Shown here: one piece after another, positions 1 through 5,577 of the stretch
How the letters are laid out: the number at the start of each line of letters is the position of its first letter
How positions within the stretch are numbered: position 1 is the first letter of the stretch
Origin: Candidatus Zixiibacteriota bacterium
Lineage (GTDB): Bacteria > Zixibacteria > MSB-5A5 > GN15 > PGXB01
Reading direction: 5' to 3'
NCBI GenBank assembly: GCA_030591405.1
Contig: JAUVBC010000162.1
Coordinates: 1-5,691 of the forward strand
DNA length: 5,691 nt
The notes under the pieces: generated by a model
Databases searched by the model: none
Seen by the model: the letters and a program-made list of their open reading frames with translations, nothing else
What the model was told of the DNA's origin: nothing
Made by a program: the position numbers and the translations under genes

Positions 1-1
1 A

Positions 2-538
2 ATCTCCGAAGCTTTTGAATTGAATACTTTTATTGTTGTTGCCAGAGTATCTGAGCGGTTACCGGCAGGTTATTCAACGTTGGATGAAGTCAGGATGAAT
101 ATCATAAGCGATGTCAAAAGAGAGAAAACCAAGCAGATGGCACTTGATACAGCGACCACTATTTATGAGGCAATTCAGAACGGTTCTACATTCAACCAGG
201 CTACCGCCAAATTTGGATTCTCTTATGAAGCAACTGAGCTGATAAATCGTAATTCAGTGGTGCCAAATGTTGGACGTCACGCCGAGGTTACCGGAGCCGG
301 ATTTGCATTGACAAAAGTCAATCAGACATCGGGACCTATTGCTTACAAAAACGGTATCGTGATTTTGAAATTGATGGAGAAAGTATCGGCTGATCTTGTG
401 GAGTTTAACCAGACTCAGGATTCGTTAAAGATGGTCACGCTCCAGAAAAAACAACAAGATATGTACCGTCAATGGTATAACGATCTGATCAACAATGCCG
501 AAATTGTCAGCTACCTCGACGAATTTTATCGCAATTAG
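2..538 (+). CDS. Peptidyl-prolyl isomerase/foldase (SurA/PpiD-like), C-terminal part only
   Basis: This is a partial gene. The frame is open from base 2, and about 178 residues are visible before the TAG stop at 536-538. A TTG codon at 20 lies inside the open frame and is not a convincing start. The visible part resembles the end of envelope foldases of the SurA/PpiD type, where a parvulin domain is followed by an alpha-helical segment with a LDEVR-x-x-I motif, a charged EK-rich helix, and a repeated pseudo-domain (V-P-N-V-G-R, then G-x-x-F-A-L and S-G-P-I). The last 40 residues are Gln/Lys-rich and probably helical. Family knowledge: such proteins help outer-membrane or secreted proteins fold in the periplasm, usually anchored or exported by the N-terminus, which is outside the window. 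I infer the function from the overall pattern; the catalytic parvulin core and any signal peptide are not visible. The gene ends just before a strong terminator. Confidence 0.68.
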   Translation: MSEAFELNTFIVVARVSERLPAGYSTLDEVRMNIISDVKREKTKQMALDTATTIYEAIQNGSTFNQATAKFGFSYEATELINRNSVVPNVGRHAEVTGAGFALTKVNQTSGPIAYKNGIVILKLMEKVSADLVEFNQTQDSLKMVTLQKKQQDMYRQWYNDLINNAEIVSYLDEFYRN

Positions 539-560
539 TAAATTTTAATAAAATTGAATA

Positions 561-591
561 AAAAAAACGTCCCATACGGGGCGTTTTTTTT
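561..591 (+). terminator. Intrinsic terminator between convergent genes
   Basis: A 13-bp stem pairs 561-573 with 578-590 around the 4-base loop ATAC: seven A-T pairs, then a GC-rich core with one G-U wobble at 570/581. It ends in a run of eight T. The wobble is a pair only in + strand RNA, so the main job is to end the foldase transcript 22 bases after its stop. The A-run on the 5' side gives a T-run on the other strand, so it can also end the convergent hydrolase transcript, whose stop is at 610. Confidence 0.88.
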
Positions 592-609
592 GTTGCCATA
601 TAAATAATA

Positions 610-1383
610 TTATATCTGTTGGCGGCTCAGCACCTTTCTTTTGTTTCGAAACTCACGAATTTCATCAATGTCAAGGATTGCAGTCAATATCGTCGGCTCA
701 TCTTCGGCATAAGTCGGCACCCGTTTGATTATCTCCCAGGGCGAAACAATGAGTGATCTCCCCTGCAATGGCCTATTAAACAAAGAACCGATCCCACAGG
801 TCTTGATAATATAAGCGCTGGAATTTTGTGCCGCTGACAGAAATATATTATTATCGCGTTTAAATTTCTCAGATTTTGATTCGGCCGGTCGGTAAGGTGA
901 ACTGGTTGGGATAAATATAATATCAACCTCTTGTTCAAAAAGCATTCTGAACAGATTCGGATTTAAGGCATCGGAGCATATTAAAACTGCTATTTTAACA
1001 TCATCAACGGTGTCAGTGAATATTTGATCGCCCGGTAAAATTCCCCGATCAAGTTCGCCATCGATCGGATTTAGTTTCCGGTAACGGCCAACTATATTAC
1101 CCCGGTCATAAATATAGGAGCTGTTATAAAGTGAATCATCGGCCCCTTCAACAACTGATCCGGCGACAAGACAGGTTCCAAATTCGACCGAGAGATTTCT
1201 AAGGTATTCCAGATTGTCTTTTATTGTTAAAGCGGCACGGCTGAAATCAGTGTCGGATTCGTTTACCATACAGTATTCTGGCAGACAGACAAAATCTGGC
1301 CGCTGCTTGAAAATATGGAGCTTCTGCTCAAGCGTCAACTCCTGCCCCAACTGACTTTGTACCACCGTAACTTTTATTAGCAT
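610..1383 (-). CDS. Carbon-nitrogen hydrolase, nitrilase superfamily (predicted amidohydrolase)
   Basis: This 257-residue protein has the single alpha-beta-beta-alpha domain of C-N hydrolases at normal length. The Glu-Lys-Cys triad is visible: Glu36 in LPEYC, Lys103 in GRYRKLNP, and Cys136 in VLICSDALNP. Glu110, just after the Lys, fits the additional conserved Glu of the family. The C-terminal half has the usual Q-GRSLIVSPW strand and an R-E-F-R-NKR end. Family knowledge: these enzymes hydrolyse non-peptide C-N bonds (amides, carbamoyls, nitriles) through a cysteine thioester in the cytoplasm. The substrate cannot be read here, and no pathway gene is adjacent. I chose the ATG at 1383 because AGAGGAGAG lies 10 bases upstream and the protein then begins MLIKVTVVQ, the usual first strand. 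An in-frame ATG at 1419 would add 12 residues but has no ribosome binding site. The gene stands alone, convergent with the foldase. Confidence 0.93.
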   Translation of the reverse strand: MLIKVTVVQSQLGQELTLEQKLHIFKQRPDFVCLPEYCMVNESDTDFSRAALTIKDNLEYLRNLSVEFGTCLVAGSVVEGADDSLYNSSYIYDRGNIVGRYRKLNPIDGELDRGILPGDQIFTDTVDDVKIAVLICSDALNPNLFRMLFEQEVDIIFIPTSSPYRPAESKSEKFKRDNNIFLSAAQNSSAYIIKTCGIGSLFNRPLQGRSLIVSPWEIIKRVPTYAEDEPTILTAILDIDEIREFRNKRKVLSRQQI

Positions 1384-1393
1384 CTGTTGTTTA

Positions 1394-1402
1394 CTCTCCT
1401 CT
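1394..1402 (-). promoter_or_regulatory. Ribosome binding site that sets the hydrolase start
   Basis: Read on the - strand this is AGAGGAGAG, 10 bases before the ATG at 1383. It lies inside the reading frame of the longer alternative that begins at 1419, which has no such site. It therefore favours the shorter, 257-residue protein. Confidence 0.7.
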
Positions 1403-1423
1403 AACCCCAATATACGCATAGAA

Positions 1424-1437
1424 TAACAAAATTGTTA
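1424..1437. repeat. 14-bp palindrome upstream of the hydrolase gene
   Basis: TAACAA-AA-TTGTTA is a perfect 6-bp inverted repeat with a 2-base centre, about 40 bases upstream of the chosen hydrolase start. Its position would suit an operator. It is AT-rich and short, so chance is a real alternative. I could not find a convincing sigma-70 promoter for the gene here; only weak -10-like hexamers lie near 1409-1425. Confidence 0.3.
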
Positions 1438-1625
1438 CTGTATTAACACCCCAAAACTAAGCATATATATGAAGCCGATTAAAAATTATTAATCAGAAAA
1501 TCTGCATTTCAAAAATATTTAAGCATTTTTTCAATTTTCTCAATTTCCACTGACAATAGTTGTCAGTCAGTAGTGCGATATTCCGCGTATGAGAACAAAT
1601 ATAAAACAGATAAAAATCCCCTTAT
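1438..1625. other. AT-rich intergenic stretch between the hydrolase gene and the candidate RNA
   Basis: I see no credible reading frame in this stretch. It is strongly AT-rich up to about 1548. It then holds the palindrome at 1549-1567, and from about 1570 leads into the more GC-rich, foldable stretch that begins near 1626. It probably holds the promoters of the leftward hydrolase gene and of any rightward RNA. A + strand TATAAA at 1600-1605 sits about 20 bases before the foldable stretch but has no matching -35, so I do not annotate a promoter. Confidence 0.4.
1549..1567. repeat. Perfect 19-bp palindrome, possible operator
   Basis: ACTGACAA-TAG-TTGTCAGT is a perfect 8-bp inverted repeat around a 3-base centre. 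The sequence CAGT recurs immediately after it. It lies in the control region about 60 bases before the candidate RNA and 165 bases before the hydrolase start. Size and symmetry fit a dimeric repressor site. It has no T-run on either strand, which makes an intrinsic terminator unlikely. No regulator gene is in the window. Confidence 0.4.
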
Positions 1626-1916
1626 AAGTGGAGGGATGTCCAAACCCTGCTTTGGGATCGTTGGCGAGGCCCGGTAACGGCTGATTGTAAAGTTAGTCTT
1701 TTTAAAACCAGACCGACTCGGTTCCGGCAGAAATCGCGGTCTGATAACGGGGGGGCTTGTGATCGAGTAGTTTTGATACTTTCTGTGGGGCGGTTAAAGA
1801 CGAGTCAGCTTTTTAATTAGGCTGATGGGAAAATCCTTTTTGATTGCTCTTTTAGGAATTCCACTTTGAAAACATCGCCGGATCCCAGGCAGGGCCATAA
1901 AATTAATAGTGTTACA

Positions 1917-1945
1917 AGGCCATTGAAGAAAAACTTCAATGGCTT
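1917..1945 (+). other. Strong 12-bp hairpin upstream of the terminator
   Basis: GCCATTGAAG at 1919-1928 pairs perfectly with CTTCAATGGC at 1934-1943 around a loop of five A. One G-U and one A-U pair extend the stem. The sequence after it is TTAAAAC, not a T-run, so it is not an intrinsic terminator itself. It may be part of the candidate RNA or a stabilising 3' hairpin. The wobble again favours the + strand. Confidence 0.6.
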
Positions 1946-1959
1946 AAAACAGGCAAAAG

Positions 1960-1991
1960 AAAACCGGCCACGAAATTTTTGGCCGGTTTTT
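1960..1991 (+). terminator. Intrinsic terminator, probably bidirectional
   Basis: An 11-bp perfect stem pairs 1960-1970 (core ACCGGCCA) with 1980-1990 around a 9-base loop, and T continues to 1991 before TATTG. On the - strand the same hairpin is followed by TTTTCTTTT. It can therefore end both a + strand RNA from the left and the lipoprotein transcript, whose stop at 2014 lies 22 bases away. A + strand terminator with no upstream protein gene is indirect evidence that the left side is transcribed. Confidence 0.85.
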
Positions 1992-2013
1992 ATTGTATAT
2001 CTAATACTTTTTT

Positions 2014-3057
2014 TTAATCGTTCATGCCGTCATCTACTTCAGGTATTTGTCCGCAATAATTTTTCCAGCGTCCAAAGAAATTGCCCATTCCGGTTTCCCT
2101 TGGATTCTCATGATAATGTCCCTTTAGCACTCCAAGGATATTACCGTCGGCATTATAATAATATCCCCGGAACCATCCGGCATGTCGGTGCTTGGGAGAT
2201 AATGAATTGCCAGTGTGATATTTGCCTTTGATGAGGCCTTCAAACTGTCCGCTTCTGTCAATATACTTGCCAAAAAACTCATTATTTGCCCAGGAACCAC
2301 TCAAATGTCCCTGTAGAATATTATGCTGACTCATCCATTTTCCATAGAAAATATTGACACCAGCTTCATCTTTTCCCCAGCGCCCGGCCAGAAATCCCTT
2401 AGGACAACCGACTCGTTCAACCTTGAAAGCTTGAAAGGCAACAGCGCTGGAATCATCGAGATAATAAATAGTGTCCATCGCGGCAAGGTCTGCTATGTCA
2501 AAACTGATTTCAAACGGAGCAGTGGAAAAAGTTATCGTTTCGGGAGTAGCTACGATTGTATCATCGAGTTTGGGGATAATGATATTAACAAAAATACCAT
2601 CATGATGCACTGTGGTGAGTGAGGTCCACTCGATCAATTTGCGATCTGTCCGGTCAAGAATATAATCCTGTCCATCTTCAAATTTAATTAATCGGCGAAG
2701 GACCTCGGCCCCTCTTGAAACAGAAAGAGAACCGGACCAATCGGTAACCTCGGTGATAGTGGAATCAAATCTCAACTGTCCCCATACAATACGAAGAGCA
2801 TAGATATCAGCCGTTTCGTTGGTTATAACCGCTTCAACTTCCGCTGTCAAAAGCATCGGATCATCAAATTCAACATCATCGGTCATCTCTGATGCAATAA
2901 CGGCAGAACCAAAAGCTGGTTCTTCATCGATCGGTTTGAATCCGCCAAACTCCTCGGAAATGTCAGCGACATCGCCCGAGGTCGAATCATTGCTGCATCC
3001 GCCAACCAAAGCGATCAGACCAAGCGCCAGGATTGTAACAAATAGTTTTTGTAACAC
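2014..3057 (-). CDS. Lipoprotein with C-terminal glycine/aromatic (MORN-like) repeats
   Basis: I do not recognise a named family. The GTG at 3057 follows AAGGAGGT at 4 bases and gives 347 residues with a classic lipoprotein signal: Lys4, a hydrophobic stretch at 5-19, and lipobox VGGC with Cys21. Ser at +2 would suit outer-membrane sorting. Residues 22-65 are acidic and probably a flexible linker. Residues 80-165 have a Trp-marked pattern: RIVWGQL, DWSGSLSVSRG, IKFEDGQD, IEWTSLT, and HHDGI. Residues 220-333 carry five G-x-[LIF]-x-G-x-[WY] units (GFLAGRW, GHLSGSW, GLIKGKY, GWFRGYY, GVLKGHY) alternating with three F-[FY]-G-[KR]-[WY] units. This resembles MORN-type beta-hairpin repeats. The only cysteines apart from Cys21 are Cys218 and Cys335, which bracket the repeats. 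I infer a cell-surface or periplasmic structural or binding role; no enzyme motif is visible. It is transcribed alone, ending at the terminator at 1960-1991. Confidence 0.8.
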   Translation of the reverse strand: MLQKLFVTILALGLIALVGGCSNDSTSGDVADISEEFGGFKPIDEEPAFGSAVIASEMTDDVEFDDPMLLTAEVEAVITNETADIYALRIVWGQLRFDSTITEVTDWSGSLSVSRGAEVLRRLIKFEDGQDYILDRTDRKLIEWTSLTTVHHDGIFVNIIIPKLDDTIVATPETITFSTAPFEISFDIADLAAMDTIYYLDDSSAVAFQAFKVERVGCPKGFLAGRWGKDEAGVNIFYGKWMSQHNILQGHLSGSWANNEFFGKYIDRSGQFEGLIKGKYHTGNSLSPKHRHAGWFRGYYYNADGNILGVLKGHYHENPRETGMGNFFGRWKNYCGQIPEVDDGMND

Positions 3058-3061
3058 GAAA

Positions 3062-3069
3062 ACCTCCTT
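3062..3069 (-). promoter_or_regulatory. Strong ribosome binding site for the GTG start of the lipoprotein
   Basis: Read on the - strand this is AAGGAGGT, a near-perfect Shine-Dalgarno site 4 bases before the GTG at 3057. The frame is open back to an ATG at 3207, but that longer form would bury the lipoprotein signal 50 residues inside the protein. This site decides the start. Confidence 0.88.
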
Positions 3070-3253
3070 CAAATTTAAACTTAATTTTCTTATTTCATTA
3101 AAAGTAATATCAAAAAACGTACCAAAAACAAACAGCGAGATAACTCTTTGGTCGACAACAAGATAAATAGTATCCACAAAAAAATTCCCTGCCCTTTTTT
3201 TGAACATCTCGGTACAGAAACACTTTTTTGTCCCAAATGGGTCAATTTAAAAT

Positions 3254-3278
3254 AAAAAAAACCGCCTTTGGAAGGCGG
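3254..3278 (-). terminator. Intrinsic terminator of the ETF-QO transcript
   Basis: CCGCCTT at 3262-3268 pairs perfectly with AAGGCGG at 3272-3278 around a 3-base loop. On the - strand it is followed by eight T (the A-run 3254-3261). It begins 21 bases after the ETF-QO stop. The + strand side lacks a T-run, so it acts leftward only. It separates ETF-QO from the lipoprotein gene, which must have its own promoter within 3070-3253; I found no convincing sigma-70 pair there. Confidence 0.9.
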
Positions 3279-3298
3279 CTTAACAGTAAAATAGCTAA

Positions 3299-4975
3299 TT
3301 ACATATTTGTATAATTTGGTCCGCCGCCACCTTCGGGAGTAACCCAGGTGATGATCTGATAGGGGTCGGCAATATCACAGGTTTTGCAGTGGACACAATT
3401 TGAAGGCGTTAGCATTAGTTTTTTGTGCCCAGGCTTATTTTCATCTTCCACCATCTCATAAACCTGAGCCGGGCAAAAATACTGACAGGGGTTGCCATAC
3501 TCTTCGGTACATTTGGTGTTACATATGTCAAAATCGGCTATCACCAGATGCGACGGCTGTTCTTCTTCATGTTTGGTGCCGGACCTGAAAACGTCGGTCA
3601 GCTTATCAAAAGTATATTTGTTGTCATATTTGATATTTTTCTCAACAGCTTCATTGCCTTTACGAGCAACATAATCATCAATCTGCATCATATGCTTATA
3701 ATCAGGATGGCTTTTACGGCGATTAAAAATACCACTGCCACCGGTAATCATCTGAAGACCGGAATGAGCCAGTCCCATAATCAAACCATCCTCAAAACCG
3801 GCATGGAAATTTCGTACCTTGTATAATTCTTCTTTGGCCCAGGAATTTTCAAATCGCTTTTCCATACCTTTCAGCGTCTCGGAACTGTAATCATCTTTTT
3901 CAAGCGCCTCAAAAACCGTTTCCGCCGCAAGCATACCAGATTTCATCGCCAGATGGATTCCTTTTAGTTTTTGCGAATTTAAAAATCCGGCTGAATCTCC
4001 AGTAAGCAAAAGACCATCATGGTACAACTTTGGCATGGCATAATAACCACCTTCCGGAATTGTCTTGGCGCCATAGTGAAGCATTTGACCACCTTCGAAT
4101 ATTCGCCGAATCTCCGGATGCGTTTTAAATTTCTGCATTAAAAAATGAGGGTCGTTGGTCGGATTGGGGCTATTGAGACCAACCGCAAATCCTACCGCTG
4201 CCATGTTGCCGCCCATATCATAGACAAAGCCGCCACCATATTCTTCGAGAGGTAATGGCCATCCAAAGGTATGGATTATCTCACCATCATCAAGTCGTCC
4301 CTCAGGAATTTCCCAGACCTCTTTGACCCCGGTAAGATATGACTGGGGTAACTTACCGGCACCAATATTTAATTTCGAGTATGCCTGTTTGGTCAATGAA
4401 CCATGCACCCCTTCGGCCAGGACAATGACTTTGGCTTTTATAAACGAACCGGGCTCAAAGTTCGAGCGCGGATTTCCTTCCTTATCCAAACCGAGATCAA
4501 CAGTTTGCACTCCAGTTACGCGGCCGTTTTCAACCATAAGTTCATAGGCTCCCGTTTCCGGGAAGATATTTACTTCCATTGCTTCAACCTGCTCGGCCAT
4601 CCATGCTGAGAATTTATTTAGCGAGATAATATAGTTGCCATCATTTCTTAATGATTCCGGCAAAAAAGGAAGCTTAAATTTTGATTGTTCGGTCAGGTAC
4701 AACATGGAGTCAGTATGCACCTTTTTTTCAAAAGGAATATCTTTTTCAAGATAGTCCGGCATCAGCTCCAAAAGAGCTCGTGGATTTAAAACTGCCCCTG
4801 ACAATGAATGTGCGCCAGGGTAGGAACCTTTGTCGGCAATAATGATCTCAGGCATCGAAACTCTGCCTTCGGATTTTTTTATCAAATTAGCCAGATGGTA
4901 GCCAAAAGAAAGTCCGGCCGGACCGGCCCCAACAACAAGGATATCAACTTCGAGGACTTCTCTTTCAATATCCAT
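3299..4975 (-). CDS. Electron transfer flavoprotein:quinone oxidoreductase (ETF-QO)
   Basis: This complete 558-residue protein is a membrane-associated FAD and 4Fe-4S enzyme. It accepts electrons from reduced ETF, which serves acyl-CoA and amino-acid dehydrogenases, and reduces ubiquinone or menaquinone. The N-terminal dinucleotide motif VVGAGPAG has Gly16, Gly18 and Gly21. The second FAD motif is GDSAGF at 326-331, followed by the typical KLKGIHLAMKSG. The ferredoxin-like C-terminus holds the cluster ligands expected from the family: Cys501 (FCPAQVYE), Cys527, Cys530 and Cys533 (NCVHCKTCDI), ending in PEGGGGP. Three more cysteines (485, 489, 497) precede them, and there are none elsewhere in the protein. 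No cleavable signal or clear transmembrane helix is seen, as expected for a monotopic enzyme. The ATG at 4975 has AGGGA 8 bases upstream. It lies 55 bases after an ArsC-like gene on the same strand, probably one operon. The ETF subunit genes are not in the window. Confidence 0.97.
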   Translation of the reverse strand: MDIEREVLEVDILVVGAGPAGLSFGYHLANLIKKSEGRVSMPEIIIADKGSYPGAHSLSGAVLNPRALLELMPDYLEKDIPFEKKVHTDSMLYLTEQSKFKLPFLPESLRNDGNYIISLNKFSAWMAEQVEAMEVNIFPETGAYELMVENGRVTGVQTVDLGLDKEGNPRSNFEPGSFIKAKVIVLAEGVHGSLTKQAYSKLNIGAGKLPQSYLTGVKEVWEIPEGRLDDGEIIHTFGWPLPLEEYGGGFVYDMGGNMAAVGFAVGLNSPNPTNDPHFLMQKFKTHPEIRRIFEGGQMLHYGAKTIPEGGYYAMPKLYHDGLLLTGDSAGFLNSQKLKGIHLAMKSGMLAAETVFEALEKDDYSSETLKGMEKRFENSWAKEELYKVRNFHAGFEDGLIMGLAHSGLQMITGGSGIFNRRKSHPDYKHMMQIDDYVARKGNEAVEKNIKYDNKYTFDKLTDVFRSGTKHEEEQPSHLVIADFDICNTKCTEEYGNPCQYFCPAQVYEMVEDENKPGHKKLMLTPSNCVHCKTCDIADPYQIITWVTPEGGGGPNYTNM

Positions 4976-5030
4976 ATCAATTTTCCCTATATTGAATAAT
5001 ATTTCCGGTATTTATAGTCAGGTGAAGTAT

Positions 5031-5456
5031 TTATTTTCTTATTCTGTGATTAATTTTTGCCGGCCGTGGTCTCTCCTCATGATTCGATCTTGATCCATTA
5101 TTTCTAATTTGGAGCATTTCGGTAATTTTTTCCCGATTACAGCCAATTGTCATCAGACGGCCAGAAATAAGAATAGGGACACGCAAAAGATCGTTGTTTT
5201 CGACCATCATGTCTATAATCTCATTTCGCTCCGGCATTGATTTATCAATCTTATTCCTTTTATAAATTTTTGATTCAGTATCAAGGAAATGTTTCAAATC
5301 AAAATTCTTGAGCAACTGCGAAATTTCATATCGCCCCAAAGGATTGGCTTCAATATCTCTTACCTGCAGTTTTACTTCCTGCTCCAAAAGAAATTCTTTA
5401 ACCTCATCGCATTGACCATTCTTTGGCTTCGTGTACATTAAAACGCTTTTCAACAT
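5031..5456 (-). CDS. ArsC/Spx/glutaredoxin-like thioredoxin-fold protein lacking the first active-site Cys
   Basis: This 141-residue protein opens with VLMYTKPKNGQC, the first strand and active-site loop of the thioredoxin fold. It continues with VRDIEANPLGRYEISQLL, like the ArsC/Spx pattern (rDi..nPls..El..ll), then a helical insert with IYKRNKID, and ends the fold with LLRVPILISGRLMTIGCNRE. In CxxC-type relatives the loop is P-x-C-x-x-C; here it is P-K-N-G-Q-C, so the first Cys is Asn13 and only Cys16 stays. That first position is the nucleophile of arsenate reductase, so arsenate reduction is unlikely. Arg92-Val93-Pro94 replaces the usual Arg-Pro. A second Cys is at 106, and the last 25 residues are basic and low in hydrophobics. 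I chose the second of two adjacent ATGs because GGAGG is 4 bases before it and only 1 before the first (5459). It probably shares an operon with ETF-QO. A redox or regulatory role is inference. Confidence 0.75.
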   Translation of the reverse strand: MLKSVLMYTKPKNGQCDEVKEFLLEQEVKLQVRDIEANPLGRYEISQLLKNFDLKHFLDTESKIYKRNKIDKSMPERNEIIDMMVENNDLLRVPILISGRLMTIGCNREKITEMLQIRNNGSRSNHEERPRPAKINHRIRK

Positions 5457-5460
5457 CATG

Positions 5461-5465
5461 CCTCC
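5461..5465 (-). promoter_or_regulatory. Ribosome binding site choosing between two adjacent ATG codons
   Basis: The - strand GGAGG is followed by C-ATG-ATG. One base of spacing to the ATG at 5459 is too tight, while four bases to the ATG at 5456 is workable and matches the lipoprotein gene. The difference is one Met residue. Confidence 0.6.
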
Positions 5466-5570
5466 AGAAACAAATCAAAAGTGTACTCTCCCAGTCGAGA
5501 AGATCAAATAAGTATCTTACTCGAAAATGTTGCCAGCAGGGCATTCAATACTAATGACGCCCTTACCAGA
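5466..5570 (-). other. Leader of about 105-110 bases before the ArsC-like gene
   Basis: If the promoter at 5578-5606 is used, transcription starts near 5571 and leaves this untranslated leader. It can form a hairpin with AGGGC at 5538-5542 and GCCCT at 5559-5563 (inner ATT/AAT pairs possible), and a small one near 5487-5503 with a TCTC/GAGA stem. No known riboswitch consensus was recognised, and there is no T-run for an attenuator. Confidence 0.35.
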
Positions 5571-5577
5571 GTTGTAT

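Larger units (their letters stand above)
1626..1991 (+). ncRNA. Candidate structured RNA of unknown family
   Basis: There is no credible reading frame here, but there is dense potential structure. A 7-bp helix, AAGTGGA at 1626-1632 with TCCACTT at 1860-1866, encloses five local hairpins: 1639-1656, 1671-1680 (CCG-GUAA-CGG, a GNRA loop), 1709-1743 (CAGACCG with CGGTCTG), 1762-1777, and 1804-1826. Several helices use G-U pairs (1639/1656, 1765/1773, 1804/1826, 1810/1820). These would be A-C mismatches in the opposite RNA, and the GNRA loop exists only on +, so the + strand is preferred. Hairpins at 1917-1945 and 1960-1991 follow, the second a good terminator, which gives a natural 3' end. The core is visibly richer in G and C than its flanks. 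I compared it by eye with RNase P RNA, tmRNA, 6S, SRP RNA and common riboswitches and found no full match. No gene follows on this strand, so a stand-alone RNA is likelier than a riboswitch. The 5' end is uncertain. Confidence 0.35.

Noticed and set aside
729..938. - strand open frame of 69 codons
   Set aside because: Out-of-frame shadow inside the nitrilase-family gene.
1384..1419. N-terminal extension of the hydrolase to the ATG at 1419
   Set aside because: There is no ribosome binding site before it, and the extra 12 residues precede the normal first strand of the family.
1620..1650. Resemblance to the 5' part of a SAM-I riboswitch (TTATAAGTGGAGGGA)
   Set aside because: The following GAUGAAACCCGGCAACC-type core and the later conserved segments are absent, and no gene follows on this strand before the terminator.
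1628..1716. Resemblance to RNase P RNA (GGAGG-A-GTCC-like start, GGTAACG, then CAGACCG in order)
   Set aside because: The exact universal blocks (GAGGAAAGUCC, ACAGAAACAGACCGCC, the GGUAAGGGUGAAA region and the ACAGAACCCGGC 3' block) are missing or altered. The three short matches can be chance.
1799..1835. Hammerhead-like fragments (GACGAGTC, GCTGATG, GAAA)
   Set aside because: The core elements are not in the required order, and no three-stem arrangement with a cleavage site can be drawn.
1866..2231. + strand open frame of 121 codons
   Set aside because: It runs through two hairpins including a terminator and then over the lipoprotein gene in antisense. It has no ribosome binding site and a composition unlike a protein.
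2819..3166. + strand open frame of 115 codons
   Set aside because: Ser/Thr/Pro-rich antisense shadow of the lipoprotein N-terminus and its leader, with no ribosome binding site.
3058..3207. N-terminal extension of the lipoprotein to the ATG at 3207
   Set aside because: It would place the lipobox signal peptide in the middle of the protein and ignore the strong Shine-Dalgarno site before the GTG.
3425..3826. + strand open frame of 133 codons
   Set aside because: Antisense shadow of the strongly conserved ETF-QO C-terminus.
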